From Pseudarthrobacter phenanthrenivorans Sphe3 (GTDB lineage: Bacteria > Actinomycetota > Actinomycetes > Actinomycetales > Micrococcaceae), in the NCBI RefSeq assembly GCF_000189535.1, contig NC_015145.1:4154001-4218000 (forward strand): a stretch of 64,000 nt of DNA. Direction: 5' to 3'. Under the pieces are notes generated by a model. It saw nothing but the letters and a program-made list of their open reading frames with translations. It searched no databases and was not told the origin of the DNA. Position 1 is the stretch's first letter; each line of letters begins with the position of its first letter. Both the position numbers and the translations under genes were made by a program. Of this stretch, positions 32,121 through 41,722 are shown piece after piece.

Positions 32121-34817
32121 ATGTCGTTAATCGGGCGGAACAAGGAGCTGGACCGGGTCCTTTCAGTGATCCGGGGACCCAAAGACGGCTCCTTGGCAGT
32201 AGTGGGCCGGCGGGGTGTGGGCAAATCAGCCCTGCTGGCGGAAATTCCCCGGCTCTCCGATTACCGGACCATTTTCCTGCAGGCCAGCGCAGCCGAGTCT
32301 GACTGGCCGCTGTCCGGACTCACGGCCCTCCTGAACGGCATGGACGATCCCGTGCTGAACCGGATAGCGGACGAAGTGCTCCACGATACCGCCGGCACGA
32401 TGGACGTCCCCACCGTGTCATCCCTGCTCCTCAACGGACTCCATCAGCGCTCATCATCACGGACGGTCATCGTCATCGACGACGCCGACCAGCTGGACCC
32501 GAGCAGCCAGGCCGTCATCGGCTTCCTGGCCCGCCGCCTGGCAGGCACCGAGATCGCACTATTCATCAGTGTCCGCGACACTGCACCGGACCATGGTGCC
32601 TTCGCCGGCCTGCCCGCCCTGCATTTGGGACCCATGGGTTACAGCGACACGGTAAGGATGCTCGAGGCCATCCCCGCACGCCAAACAACGACGGCGGCTG
32701 CCCACGCGGTTGCCGCAGCAACCCAGGGGAACCCGCTTGCCGCCGTCGAACTTTACCTCCGGCTGCTGGAACGGCAGGCGGAGGGAAAGTACGCCCTCCC
32801 TGTTCCCCTGCCCTGCAAGGGCAGCTTTGAGGCGGAGTTCGCCTCAGTGATCGGAGGGCTGACCCCCGCCGCCCGTACAGTCCTTGACCTGCTGTCGCTG
32901 TCCTACCGCAGCGACATTGCCACCTTGGAAAAGGTCACCAGTGACATTTGGGCCGGAGTGGACGAGCTGCTGGCGTGCGGCATGGTGAGCCGCACCGGCC
33001 CCCACCTCAGGATCCGCGACCAGCTCCTCAGGGGCTACGTCTTTGCTGCCATGACTCCAGCGGTCCGCACCGCCAGCCACCGCGCCATGGCTGCAGCGGC
33101 GGAAGCGACTGACCCCTATGCCCGCCGCTGGCACCTCAGCTTCACGGCGCTGGAACGGCAGACACCTTTCGGGTTGCTCCGGCATGCGGTGGACCTGATC
33201 CGTGGCGGGGAAGTGGCCTTCGCTATTGAGTACATCGAGCGTGCCCTCACCATCAATCCCTGGGAAGCGGAAACGGCCGCCCGGCTTTCCAATGTTGCGA
33301 AGATGCTGTTCAACCGCGGGGAGTTTGTGTACGCCAGGCGCTACCTGGACTGGGCCCAGCGGGTGACCCGGAATCCCGCCCTGATCCTGCGGCTGACCGG
33401 CCTCTCCTTCGAGATCCAGTTCATCCAGGGGGCCGCCGTCCGTTCAAGCATGGTCCTGCGCCTTGCCAAGGAATTCGGCGGGCACGACCCCGCTTATACG
33501 GCGAACCTGTTGGCCGTCGCCGCCCTGTACTACGCGGAACGCTGGGAGCTCAAGGACGCCGCCGCAGTGCTTCGGCATGGCGAAGAGTTCAAGGACTCCG
33601 CATCGGCCGAATGCCTTGCCATCACCGACTGCGCCCGGTTGCTGACCGAAACCATCAGCGGCAACACCGCACGGCTCAGTCGCCAGCATGTGCACGGCGG
33701 CGGCGCCAAGGTGGCAAGCCTGCTGGCGCAGGGGCGCGCCCTGAGCTACGCCGAGCACTACGACCATGCGGCCGAGGCCTTCGCCATGGTGCGGACTTTT
33801 GCGGACGACAGCCACATCAACTGGCGGGAAACCGCGGCCTTCCTCGCAGTGGACAACGAAATCCGCGCCGGGAACGTCCGTACCGCGGTCCGGCTCATTG
33901 ACGAGCTTGAGCTCCACGAACCCGAGATCAAGTACCACCGCGGGCTGCGGTACATCTTCCGTGTGTGGCGGGCCCACGCGATGGGGGATGAGGCGCTGGC
34001 CCAGGTCCACCTGGCCGAAGCCCAGCGTCACTCGAGCGCGGACAGCCATCCCGCGGTCACCGCCCGGCTCGCCGCCTGCCAGGGCCACTTTGCGCTGCTG
34101 CGGGGTGACCTCGCGGAGTCCTTGGCGCAGCTCACCCGTGCCGTGGAAATCGGGATGGAATTTGGAAACCCCGCGCTGCTGCGCTGCGAGGCGGACCTCG
34201 TGGAAGTCCTGGTCCGGCTTGGCCGGCACCGTGAGGCCACCCAGGCACTGGTGCGGCTGGAGAGCCGGGCTGTAGGCCTGCGCTCCCCCTGGCTGATGAC
34301 TGCCGTTGCCCGCAGCCGGGCCATGCTTGCTGACGGAGAGCAGTCGCTGCAGCTGTTCAGCCAGGCGCTGGAAAACCGGAACGCCCACGATTCACTGCTT
34401 GAAAGGGCCCGGACCCTGCTGTGCTACGCCGAGCGCCTCCATGCCTTTGGCCGGTTGCGGGACGCCCGTGACGCCCTGCTGCGGGCCAAAGTGATGTTCG
34501 ATGAAGCGGGTGCCGACGCGTGGACCCAGCATGTGGATTCACTCCTGCTCGACGAAAGGGTGGAGCCGGCCCGGCCCCAAGGGAACCCTGCCATGCTCAT
34601 GCTGGCGGACCATGAACGCGCACTGGCAAAAATGGTGGCCCGGGGCATGCGCAACAAGGAAATTGCCGCCACCCTTTACGTGTCAGTACGGACCGTCGAA
34701 GTACGCCTCACCGCCATCTACCGGAAGCTTGGCGTGGAGTCCCGCGCCCAGCTCACAGCCCTGGCAGCAGGCAAGGAACCGGCGCCGGCGGAGGCCTACG
34801 TCCTGCCTGCAATCTAG
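32121..34817 (+). CDS. Large ATP-binding LuxR-family (LAL) transcriptional regulator
   Basis: 898-residue STAND-type regulator. N-terminal AAA-like NTPase: Walker A VVGRRGVGKSALL near residues 28-40, Walker B TVIVIDDADQLD. A central alpha-helical, TPR-like region (repeated ALTINPWEAETAARLSNVAKMLFNRGEFVYARRYLDWAQR-style units) and a C-terminal LuxR helix-turn-helix (ALAKMVARGMRNKEIAATLYVSVRTVEVRLTAIYRKLGV) follow. ATG 32121 has GGGGA at proper spacing. It lies 153 bp upstream of, and in the same direction as, the polysaccharide operon, so it may regulate that locus; this is inference from position. Confidence 0.9.
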   Translation: MSLIGRNKELDRVLSVIRGPKDGSLAVVGRRGVGKSALLAEIPRLSDYRTIFLQASAAESDWPLSGLTALLNGMDDPVLNRIADEVLHDTAGTMDVPTVSSLLLNGLHQRSSSRTVIVIDDADQLDPSSQAVIGFLARRLAGTEIALFISVRDTAPDHGAFAGLPALHLGPMGYSDTVRMLEAIPARQTTTAAAHAVAAATQGNPLAAVELYLRLLERQAEGKYALPVPLPCKGSFEAEFASVIGGLTPAARTVLDLLSLSYRSDIATLEKVTSDIWAGVDELLACGMVSRTGPHLRIRDQLLRGYVFAAMTPAVRTASHRAMAAAAEATDPYARRWHLSFTALERQTPFGLLRHAVDLIRGGEVAFAIEYIERALTINPWEAETAARLSNVAKMLFNRGEFVYARRYLDWAQRVTRNPALILRLTGLSFEIQFIQGAAVRSSMVLRLAKEFGGHDPAYTANLLAVAALYYAERWELKDAAAVLRHGEEFKDSASAECLAITDCARLLTETISGNTARLSRQHVHGGGAKVASLLAQGRALSYAEHYDHAAEAFAMVRTFADDSHINWRETAAFLAVDNEIRAGNVRTAVRLIDELELHEPEIKYHRGLRYIFRVWRAHAMGDEALAQVHLAEAQRHSSADSHPAVTARLAACQGHFALLRGDLAESLAQLTRAVEIGMEFGNPALLRCEADLVEVLVRLGRHREATQALVRLESRAVGLRSPWLMTAVARSRAMLADGEQSLQLFSQALENRNAHDSLLERARTLLCYAERLHAFGRLRDARDALLRAKVMFDEAGADAWTQHVDSLLLDERVEPARPQGNPAMLMLADHERALAKMVARGMRNKEIAATLYVSVRTVEVRLTAIYRKLGVESRAQLTALAAGKEPAPAEAYVLPAI

Positions 34818-34970
34818 GCTCTGACGCCTGCAAATGCAGGTACCCGCAGTTTCCACACTGTTCCTCCACAGGACCCACAAAGCCCCGTCCGAACCCCGCC
34901 ACAGGCCCTTTTCCACAGCTAGTTTTGCTTCACGGTCAGAGCAAAAGCGGACATGCCGGAAGGGGTCACC

Positions 34971-36596
34971 ATGGCAGAAATACCAGTCACCCGAACTCCG
35001 CGTGCTGCCTTCAACTGGCCCGTTGCACCCGTTGCTGCACAGCGGATGCAATCCGTGCCGTTGGCGGCGGCCGAGACCGCAGGAACCCGGCTTCTGCTGC
35101 CGCCAACTGCCGCCCCGCAAACAGGAGCTGCCGGCCCTTCCACGCCAGGTACCACAGGCAAGGCGTCCGGCCGCAAACGGGCAGCATCCTGGATTGCCGC
35201 CCACACCAATCTCCTCCGGGCCGCGGACTCACTCCTGGTGGTGGGAGCGGTCTACGGAGGCTACCTGCTCTCCAATGTTGGCTTCGCCCCCGGCGGGCCT
35301 GGCGACGCAGGAACCATCCTCACGGCCGTGGCCGTGGCAGGCACGTGGCTGGCAGCGCTGGAGATCTACCGGACGCGCGACTCGAAGGTCATGGGGGTGG
35401 GGGCGGACGAGTACAAACGCGTTGCGTCGGCGACGCTGCGGATCTTCGGGCTCATGGCCATCACGGCAGTGGTTTTCAACCTTCACGGAGCGGGAGCCTT
35501 CGTCACGGTCTCGCTCCCGCTGGGGCTGTTGGGCCTCACGGCGAACCGCTGGATGTTCCGCCGGCGCCTCACCGCAGAGAAGGCGAAGGGGCGGCATCTC
35601 TCCCGGGCCATTGTTGTGGGTGACGCGGAGGACGTCCGCTACGTGGTGAAGCAGGTGTCCCGGAAGTCCGGGGCCGTCTACCAAATCCTGGGAGTTTGCC
35701 TCCCGGGCGCGCGGCGGGGTGCCAGCCTGAAGGTGGATACAACCTTCGTCCCGGTGCTTTCCTCCACAGACGACATTGCCCGGACCGTCCGGCTGGCCCA
35801 GGCCGATTCGGTGATCGTGGCGGGCCCCCTTCCCGGCGGGAACAAATTCATCCGCGAACTGGGATGGAAGCTCGAAGAGTGCTCCGCAGAGCTGATCCTT
35901 GCCGCCACCCTCACCAATGTGGCCGGTCCCCGCATCCACTGGCGTCCGGTGGAGGGCCTGCCCCTGATGCACGTGGACATTCCCCAGTACACCGGGGCCA
36001 AGCACGCCCTTAAGAGGGTGCTCGATGTTGCGGCGGCGCTGGCCGCGCTCCTGGTTCTCTCACCGCTGCTGCTGGTCCTCGCCGTCACTGTGCGGCTGGA
36101 CAGCCCCGGACCGGTCTTTTTCCGGCAGGACCGGATCGGCAAGGGCGGCAGGGTCTTCGGGATGTTCAAGTTCCGGTCCATGGTGGTGGACGCCGAAGCG
36201 CGGCTGGCCGCCCTGGGCGGGCAAAACCAGGGGGCTGGCGTGCTGTTCAAGATGCGCGACGATCCCCGGGTCACGCGGTGCGGCCGGTGGATGCGCAAAT
36301 ACTCCCTGGACGAACTGCCCCAACTGTGGAACGTGGTGCTGGGCCATATGAGCATGGTGGGGCCGCGGCCCCCGCTGGACCGCGAAGTCAGCGGTTACGA
36401 ACGCCACACGCGCCGCAGGCTGCTGATCAAACCGGGCATCACCGGGCTTTGGCAGATCAACGGACGCTCCGACCTTCCATGGGACGAGGCTGTGCGGCTT
36501 GACCTCTACTACGTCGAAAACTGGTCCATTGCCGGCGACCTGCTGATCCTCTGGCGGACGTTCCGGGCAGTCATCCGGCCGTCTGGCGCCTACTGA
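34971..36596 (+). CDS. Undecaprenyl-phosphate sugar-1-phosphate transferase (WbaP/CpsE-type)
   Basis: Membrane enzyme of 541 residues that starts repeat-unit assembly by moving a sugar-1-phosphate onto undecaprenyl phosphate. Four N-terminal helices and a nucleotide-binding-like middle domain precede the catalytic bacterial sugar transferase domain, from KRVLDVAAALAALLVLSPLLLVLAVTVRLDSPGPVFFRQDRIGKGG to the C-terminus with FKFRSM, YSLDELPQLWNV, SMVGPRPP and GITGLWQINGRSD. ATG 34971 with GGAAGGGG is preferred over 34953. First gene of the exopolysaccharide operon. Confidence 0.94.
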   Translation: MAEIPVTRTPRAAFNWPVAPVAAQRMQSVPLAAAETAGTRLLLPPTAAPQTGAAGPSTPGTTGKASGRKRAASWIAAHTNLLRAADSLLVVGAVYGGYLLSNVGFAPGGPGDAGTILTAVAVAGTWLAALEIYRTRDSKVMGVGADEYKRVASATLRIFGLMAITAVVFNLHGAGAFVTVSLPLGLLGLTANRWMFRRRLTAEKAKGRHLSRAIVVGDAEDVRYVVKQVSRKSGAVYQILGVCLPGARRGASLKVDTTFVPVLSSTDDIARTVRLAQADSVIVAGPLPGGNKFIRELGWKLEECSAELILAATLTNVAGPRIHWRPVEGLPLMHVDIPQYTGAKHALKRVLDVAAALAALLVLSPLLLVLAVTVRLDSPGPVFFRQDRIGKGGRVFGMFKFRSMVVDAEARLAALGGQNQGAGVLFKMRDDPRVTRCGRWMRKYSLDELPQLWNVVLGHMSMVGPRPPLDREVSGYERHTRRRLLIKPGITGLWQINGRSDLPWDEAVRLDLYYVENWSIAGDLLILWRTFRAVIRPSGAY

Positions 36597-36623
36597 CCAT
36601 CGGACTTCTGGAAAGGGAGTGCT

Positions 36624-37748
36624 ATGAGATCCTTCACTAATCCGTTCACCGCCCCCGCCCCACGGCAGGCTGCGCAGAAGCTGCGCATCGCCGTCGTTGG
36701 AGCCGGCTACTGGGGGCCCAACCTGGCCAGGAACCTGCAGGCCAGCCCGGAGTGGGACCTGGTGGCCATCTGCGACCTGGACCTGGAGAAGGCCCGCAGG
36801 CTGGCGGCCACCCTTGGGGATATTCCGGTGGTGGAGTCCCTGGACGAACTGCTGGACACGTTCGACGTGGATGCGGTAGCCATCGCCACGCCGGCCCGCA
36901 CGCATCACGGAACGGTGATGACGGCCCTGCGGGCAGGAAAGCACGTGCTGGTGGAAAAGCCGCTGGCGGACAGCAGGGCGCACGGGCTGGAGATGGTGGC
37001 CGAAGCCGAAGCCAACGGCCTGATACTCATGGCGGACCACACGTATTGCTACACGCCGGCGGTGCTGAAGATGCAGGAGCTGGTGCAGGCGGGATCACTG
37101 GGCGAGATCCTGTTCGTGGACTCCACGCGCATCAACCTGGGGCTGGTGCAGCCCGACGTCGACGTGTTCTGGGACCTCGCACCCCATGACCTGGCCATCC
37201 TGGACTTCGTTCTTCCCGGCGGCCTCAACCCGGTTGAGGTTTCGGCGTTCGGTGCGGACCCGCTGGGAACCGGCAGGGACTGCGTCGGCCACCTGAACTT
37301 CCGGCTTCCCAATGACGCCACGGCCCATGTCCACGTGAACTGGCTGAGCCCCACGAAGATCAGGCAGATGGTGATCGGCGGCTCGCAGCGGACCCTGGTG
37401 TGGGACGACCTTAACCCGCAGCAGCGGCTCAGCGTCTACGACCGGGGGGTCAACCTTGACCGGCAGCCGCAATCGGCGGGCGAAAGGGCGGCCTCGGCTG
37501 TTTCCTACCGGCTCGGCGACACATGGTCCCCGGCGCTGCCCGAACGCGAGGCACTGAGCCAGGTGGTGGAAGAACTGGCCCTTTGCATTAGGAGCGGCCG
37601 GCAGGCACGCACGGGCGGGGAATCCGGACTCCGTGTCCTGTCCGTCCTCGAAGCGGCCACCCGGAGCCTGACCCTCGACGGCCACCCCTCCAAGGTGGCA
37701 GGCGCAGCAATGGCCGGTTCCGGCGTCGAAATGGAGGAAGTGCTGTGA
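36624..37748 (+). CDS. Gfo/Idh/MocA-family NAD(P)-dependent sugar oxidoreductase
   Basis: 374 residues. Rossmann N-terminus LRIAVVGAGYWGPNLARNL (GxGxxG), the conserved VEKPLADSRAHG loop with the catalytic lysine, and the alpha/beta C-terminal domain with NDATAHVHVNWLSPTKIRQMVIGGSQRTLVWDD. Similar to WlbA/WbpB-like enzymes that oxidise C3 of nucleotide sugars before amination. GGAAAGGGAG ribosome-binding site. It overlaps the next gene by 4 bp (GTGA). Confidence 0.9.
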   Translation: MRSFTNPFTAPAPRQAAQKLRIAVVGAGYWGPNLARNLQASPEWDLVAICDLDLEKARRLAATLGDIPVVESLDELLDTFDVDAVAIATPARTHHGTVMTALRAGKHVLVEKPLADSRAHGLEMVAEAEANGLILMADHTYCYTPAVLKMQELVQAGSLGEILFVDSTRINLGLVQPDVDVFWDLAPHDLAILDFVLPGGLNPVEVSAFGADPLGTGRDCVGHLNFRLPNDATAHVHVNWLSPTKIRQMVIGGSQRTLVWDDLNPQQRLSVYDRGVNLDRQPQSAGERAASAVSYRLGDTWSPALPEREALSQVVEELALCIRSGRQARTGGESGLRVLSVLEAATRSLTLDGHPSKVAGAAMAGSGVEMEEVL

Positions 37749-38740
37749 GCGAACTTGAGGGAGCCAACGTCCTGGTGACCGGTGGGGCCGGAACCATCGG
37801 ATCCACCCTGGTGGATGCCCTGCTGGACGCCGGGGTAAACCGCATTGATGTGCTGGACAACCTGGTCCGCGGCCGCCTGGCGAACCTGGAAGGGGCCCTG
37901 GCCGGCGGCCGGGTGGAACTGGTGCCCGGAACCATCCAGGACCGGGACCTCGTGAACGACCTGACCAAAGGCAAAGACCTGGTGTTCCACCAGGCGGCCA
38001 TCAGGATTACCCAGTGCGCGGAGGAACCCCGGCTGGCGCTGGAAGTCATGGTGGACGGAACCTTCAACGTCATGGAGGCCGCCGCCAGGCACAAGGTGGA
38101 CAAGCTGGTTGCTGCCTCCAGCGCCTCCGTGTACGGGATGGCGGAGGAGTTCCCCACCCCGGAGAGGCACCACCACGCCAATAACGACACGTTTTACGGG
38201 GCCGCCAAATCCTTTAACGAAGGGATGGCCAGGAGTTTCCACGCCATGGCCGGGCTGGATTACGTCATGCTCCGCTACTTCAACGTCTACGGTCCCCGGA
38301 TGGACGTCCACGGCCTCTATACGGAGGTGCTGGTCCGCTGGATGGAAAGGATCATGGACGGCCAGCCGCCGCTGATCTTCGGCGACGGCCTGCAGACGAT
38401 GGACTTCGTCTACACGGCGGATGTGGCACGGGCCAACGTGCTGGCCGCCGCCAGCGACGCCACCCACGGTACCTACAACATCGCCAGCGGAACGGAGACC
38501 AGCCTGCTGGAGATGGCACGGGCGCTGCTGCGGGTCATGGGTTCCGACCTGGAAGTGGAACACGGCCCGTCGCGTCTGGTCAACGGAGTGGTCCGGCGCC
38601 TTGCGGATACGTCCGCCGCCGCCCGGGAGCTCGGATTCAAGGCAGAAGTGGAACTGGAAGAAGGCCTTCGCGAACTTGTCACCTGGTGGATGCCGCTGCG
38701 GGACGAGATCGCCGCCACAAGGAAAGTTGGTGCCCGATGA
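37745..38740 (+). CDS. NAD-dependent epimerase/dehydratase (extended SDR)
   Basis: 331 residues. Nucleotide-binding VLVTGGAGTIGSTLVDAL, SSASVYGMAEEF, the active Y-x3-K (YGAAK) and the substrate-binding MLRYFNVYGPRMDVHGLYTEVL match UDP-sugar 4-epimerases/dehydratases. GTG start overlaps the oxidoreductase stop; its own stop overlaps the next ATG (ATGA). Acts on the nucleotide sugar that feeds the polymer. Confidence 0.92.
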   Translation: MSELEGANVLVTGGAGTIGSTLVDALLDAGVNRIDVLDNLVRGRLANLEGALAGGRVELVPGTIQDRDLVNDLTKGKDLVFHQAAIRITQCAEEPRLALEVMVDGTFNVMEAAARHKVDKLVAASSASVYGMAEEFPTPERHHHANNDTFYGAAKSFNEGMARSFHAMAGLDYVMLRYFNVYGPRMDVHGLYTEVLVRWMERIMDGQPPLIFGDGLQTMDFVYTADVARANVLAAASDATHGTYNIASGTETSLLEMARALLRVMGSDLEVEHGPSRLVNGVVRRLADTSAAARELGFKAEVELEEGLRELVTWWMPLRDEIAATRKVGAR

Positions 38741-39903
38741 CCGCCGAGACAGTCGTTGCCCGGATCAACGTGATGAAGCCGTGGCTTGGTGAAGAGGAAG
38801 CCGCGGCACTGGCCGAGGTGGTTGCGTCCGGGTGGGTTGCACAAGGTCCGAAAGTGAAGGAGTTCGAGGCCCGGTTCGCCGAATCGCAGGGGGTGCGGCA
38901 CGCCGTCGCAACCTCCAGCTGCACCACGGCCCTGCACCTGGCCCTGGTGGTGGCCGGCATCGGGCCGGGCGACGACGTCGTCGTGCCGTCGCTGTCCTTC
39001 ATCGCCACCGCCAACGCAGTGACGTATGTGGGGGCCCGGCCGGTGTTTTGCGACGTGGACCCGGCCACCGGCAACGTGACGGCGGAAACGATCCATGCCG
39101 CCCTCACACTGGATACGCGTGCCGTGATCGTGGTGGACCAGGGCGGCGTGCCCCTTGACCTGGACCCCATCCGGGACCTTTGCGACCGCCACGAGATCAC
39201 CGTGATCGAGGATGCCGCCTGCGGTGTTGGCTCTACCTACAAAGGCCGGCCGGTAGGTGCGGGGGCGGACGTTGCCGTGTGGTCCTTCCACCCCCGCAAG
39301 ATCCTGACCACCGGGGAAGGCGGCATGCTCACCACCAACCGGGCCGATTGGGCCGCCAGGGCCAGGACGCTCCGGGAGCATTCCATGAGCGTGTCCGCCA
39401 CGGACAGGCACGGTTCGGTCCTGGCCCATCCGGAGGTCTACCTCGAGGTCGGGTTCAACTACCGGATGACGGACCTGCAGGCCGCCGTCGGAATTGTCCA
39501 GCTGGGCAAGCTCCCGGAAGTCCTGCAGCGGCGGCGGGACATCGCCGCCCGGTACGTTGCCGGGCTGTCCGGGGTAAGGGGCCTGCGGCTGGTGTGTGAT
39601 CCGCCGTACGGGACCAGCAACTTCCAGTCCTTCTGGATCGAGGTCCTGCCCACCTTCCGCACATCGCGGGAGGGGCTGATGGCGCAGTTGGCCGGGGCGG
39701 GAATTTCTGCCCGCCGGGGCATTATGGCGGCCCACCGCCAGCCCGCGTACCGGTGGCGGGACACCGGGAGCCCGCTCCTGCAGCACACGGAGCGGCTCAA
39801 TGACAGGACTCTCATCCTTCCCGTCTTCCACGAACTCGACGACGAGGGACTGGACCGGATCATCGGCACCGTGCGTGCCGCCGCCACCGGGGTGGCCGTA
39901 TGA
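38737..39903 (+). CDS. DegT/DnrJ/EryC1-family nucleotide-sugar aminotransferase (first)
   Basis: PLP enzyme of 388 residues that aminates a keto-sugar nucleotide. INVMKPWLGEEEAAALAEVVASGWVAQGPKVKEFE, SCTTALHLAL, VPSLSFIATANAV, VIEDAACGVGSTYKG and the PLP lysine K188 (FHPRKILTTGEGGML) are visible. The DNA start ATG overlaps the SDR stop; the end overlaps the acetyltransferase start, again ATGA. Together with the neighbouring PglD-like enzyme this is the pair expected for an N-acetylated amino sugar. Confidence 0.93.
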   Translation: MTAETVVARINVMKPWLGEEEAAALAEVVASGWVAQGPKVKEFEARFAESQGVRHAVATSSCTTALHLALVVAGIGPGDDVVVPSLSFIATANAVTYVGARPVFCDVDPATGNVTAETIHAALTLDTRAVIVVDQGGVPLDLDPIRDLCDRHEITVIEDAACGVGSTYKGRPVGAGADVAVWSFHPRKILTTGEGGMLTTNRADWAARARTLREHSMSVSATDRHGSVLAHPEVYLEVGFNYRMTDLQAAVGIVQLGKLPEVLQRRRDIAARYVAGLSGVRGLRLVCDPPYGTSNFQSFWIEVLPTFRTSREGLMAQLAGAGISARRGIMAAHRQPAYRWRDTGSPLLQHTERLNDRTLILPVFHELDDEGLDRIIGTVRAAATGVAV

Positions 39904-40559
39904 GCGAGCTGATCCTCATTGCCGCCAGCGGCCTGGCCAGGGAGGTCCTGGCCATGGTCCGCAGCAGCGGCCAGTACGACGTCGTTGGCCTGCTGGACGA
40001 CGACAAGGAGATGGCAGGGGTCATTGTTGACGGCGCCCCTGTGCTGGGGCGCATTGACGACGCCGCGAAGTACACGCACGCCCTCCTGCTGGTCTGCATC
40101 GGCGCGGGGAAATCCCGCGAAGCGGTGGTGCACCGGCTCACCGCCCTGGGGCTGAACGAATCCCGCTACGCCACAGCCATAGACCCAACCGTGCAATACC
40201 CGGAAGGTTGCCGGATCGGCCGTGGCAGCATCCTGCTCCGCAACGTCACGCTCACCGCCGCCGTCACGCTCGGCGCCCACGTGGTTGCCATGCCGTCGGT
40301 GACGTTCACGCACGACGACGACGTGGCGGACTTTGCCACGTTCGCTTCGGGAGTGTCCCTGGGCGGCGGAGTCCGGATCGGCCGCGCGGCCTACCTCGGA
40401 ATGAACGCGAGCGTCCGCGAACGGACCTCGGTGGGTGCCTACGCGACCGTGGGCATGGGCGCCGCTGTCCTGAGCAACGTGCCCGACGGCGAGACCTGGG
40501 TGGGCGTCCCCGCGCACGAGATCGACCGGGAGAGTTTCCATTTCGGGAGTGTGCGGTGA
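39900..40559 (+). CDS. PglD/NeuD-type sugar O/N-acetyltransferase
   Basis: 219 residues: N-terminal Rossmann-like part (LILIAASGLAREVLAMV ... DVVGLLDDD), then a left-handed beta-helix of hexapeptide repeats (GCRIGRGSILLRNVTLTAAVTLGAHVV). H138 (VTFTHDD) corresponds to the catalytic base of PglD. Likely acetylates the amino group introduced by the preceding aminotransferase. Overlaps both neighbours by 4 bp. Confidence 0.9.
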   Translation: MSELILIAASGLAREVLAMVRSSGQYDVVGLLDDDKEMAGVIVDGAPVLGRIDDAAKYTHALLLVCIGAGKSREAVVHRLTALGLNESRYATAIDPTVQYPEGCRIGRGSILLRNVTLTAAVTLGAHVVAMPSVTFTHDDDVADFATFASGVSLGGGVRIGRAAYLGMNASVRERTSVGAYATVGMGAAVLSNVPDGETWVGVPAHEIDRESFHFGSVR

Positions 40560-41722
40560 GCGCCGGGGTTGAAGTCCAGTCCGATGCTGCTGTGCCGCTG
40601 GTTGACCTTGCCGCGCAGCAGGCGGATGTCCATGAGGAGGTCATGGCGGAACTGGCTGACGTCTTTAAGGAGGCGTCGTTTATTGGCGGCGCCGCTGTCG
40701 CCCTGTTCGAAGCTGCCTACGCTTCCTTTGTCAGTGCCCGTCATTGCATAGGTGTGGCCAACGGAACGGACGCCTTGGAACTGGCCCTTCGCGCAGGCGG
40801 GGTCACCCCGGGCGGCGAGGTCATCCTTCCCGCCAACACGTTCATCGCTACAGCGGAGGCCGTGAGCCGCATCGGCGCTGTACCGGTTCCCGTTGATGTG
40901 GACCCGGCGTACTTACTAATAAATTCTTCCGCCGTTGCCGCGGCCGTGACCTCCCGGACACAGGCTATTGTGCCGGTGCACCTCTTCGGCCAGACGGCGT
41001 TCGTTGAGCAGTTGGTTCCACTTGCCGATGCCTGCGGCGCGGTGATTATTGAAGACGCTGCACAGGCGCAGGGAGCGAGGCGTTTTGGGCGCTGTGCCGG
41101 GACTCTCGGGCTTGCCGCCAGCACCAGTTTCTATCCAGGGAAGAATCTGGGAGCTGCCGGTGACGCAGGAGCCGTCCTGACGAACGACCCTTCGATTGCC
41201 GACCAGGTGCGGATGCTGGGCGCCCACGGCAGCATGGAGAAGTACCGGCACGATGCTGTTGGCATGAACTCCCGGCTCGATACCGTCCAAGCTGTGGTTC
41301 TCAAGGCCAAACTGGAGCGGCTGGAGTCCTGGAACTTGCTCCGGCGGGCAGCTGCTGAGCGGTACTCGGAACTCCTCGCGGATGTTCCCGGAGTTGTACT
41401 TCCTCTAGAGGCACCCGGAAACGTTGATGTGTGGCATCTGTACGTAGTGCGGGTTCCAGAGCGTGATGCCGTACTGGCAGCTCTACATTCGGCCGGAATC
41501 CAGGCGGGGATCCACTATCCGGTTCCGGTGCACCTGAGTGCGGCCTACGCGTCTGCCGGCTACGGTCCTGGTTCCTTCCCTGTGGCCGAAGAAGCCGCCG
41601 GACAAATCCTCTCCCTGCCGATCTTCCCCCACATCACCACCGAGCAACAGGAACGTGTTGTGGAGGCGCTGCGTGCGGCGCTTACAGGGGGCAATGGACG
41701 GTGCATAGAAAATGACCGATGA
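40556..41722 (+). CDS. DegT/DnrJ/EryC1-family nucleotide-sugar aminotransferase (second)
   Basis: Second PLP sugar aminotransferase, 388 residues, with VPLVDLAAQQADVHEEV, GVANGTDALELAL, LPANTFIATAEAVSRIGAVPVPVDVDP, VHLFGQTAFVEQL, EDAAQAQGARRFGR and PLP lysine K196 (FYPGKNLGAAGDAGAVLT). It resembles the 3-aminotransferases (WbpE/FdtB-like) more than the first copy does. GTG start at 40556 overlaps the acetyltransferase stop; the longer frame upstream is a shadow. Two different aminotransferases suggest a diamino sugar or two amino sugars in the polymer. Confidence 0.93.
   Translation: MSAGVEVQSDAAVPLVDLAAQQADVHEEVMAELADVFKEASFIGGAAVALFEAAYASFVSARHCIGVANGTDALELALRAGGVTPGGEVILPANTFIATAEAVSRIGAVPVPVDVDPAYLLINSSAVAAAVTSRTQAIVPVHLFGQTAFVEQLVPLADACGAVIIEDAAQAQGARRFGRCAGTLGLAASTSFYPGKNLGAAGDAGAVLTNDPSIADQVRMLGAHGSMEKYRHDAVGMNSRLDTVQAVVLKAKLERLESWNLLRRAAAERYSELLADVPGVVLPLEAPGNVDVWHLYVVRVPERDAVLAALHSAGIQAGIHYPVPVHLSAAYASAGYGPGSFPVAEEAAGQILSLPIFPHITTEQQERVVEALRAALTGGNGRCIENDR

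Noticed and set aside
34840..34920. Further DnaA-box-like sites (TTTTCCACA 34909-34917) before the polysaccharide operon
   Set aside because: Only one site with one mismatch; not a cluster, could be chance.
40208..40555. Extended start for the second DegT aminotransferase
   Set aside because: The extra region is an Arg/Pro-rich shadow of the acetyltransferase; GTG 40556 gives the normal length and a GTGA overlap.
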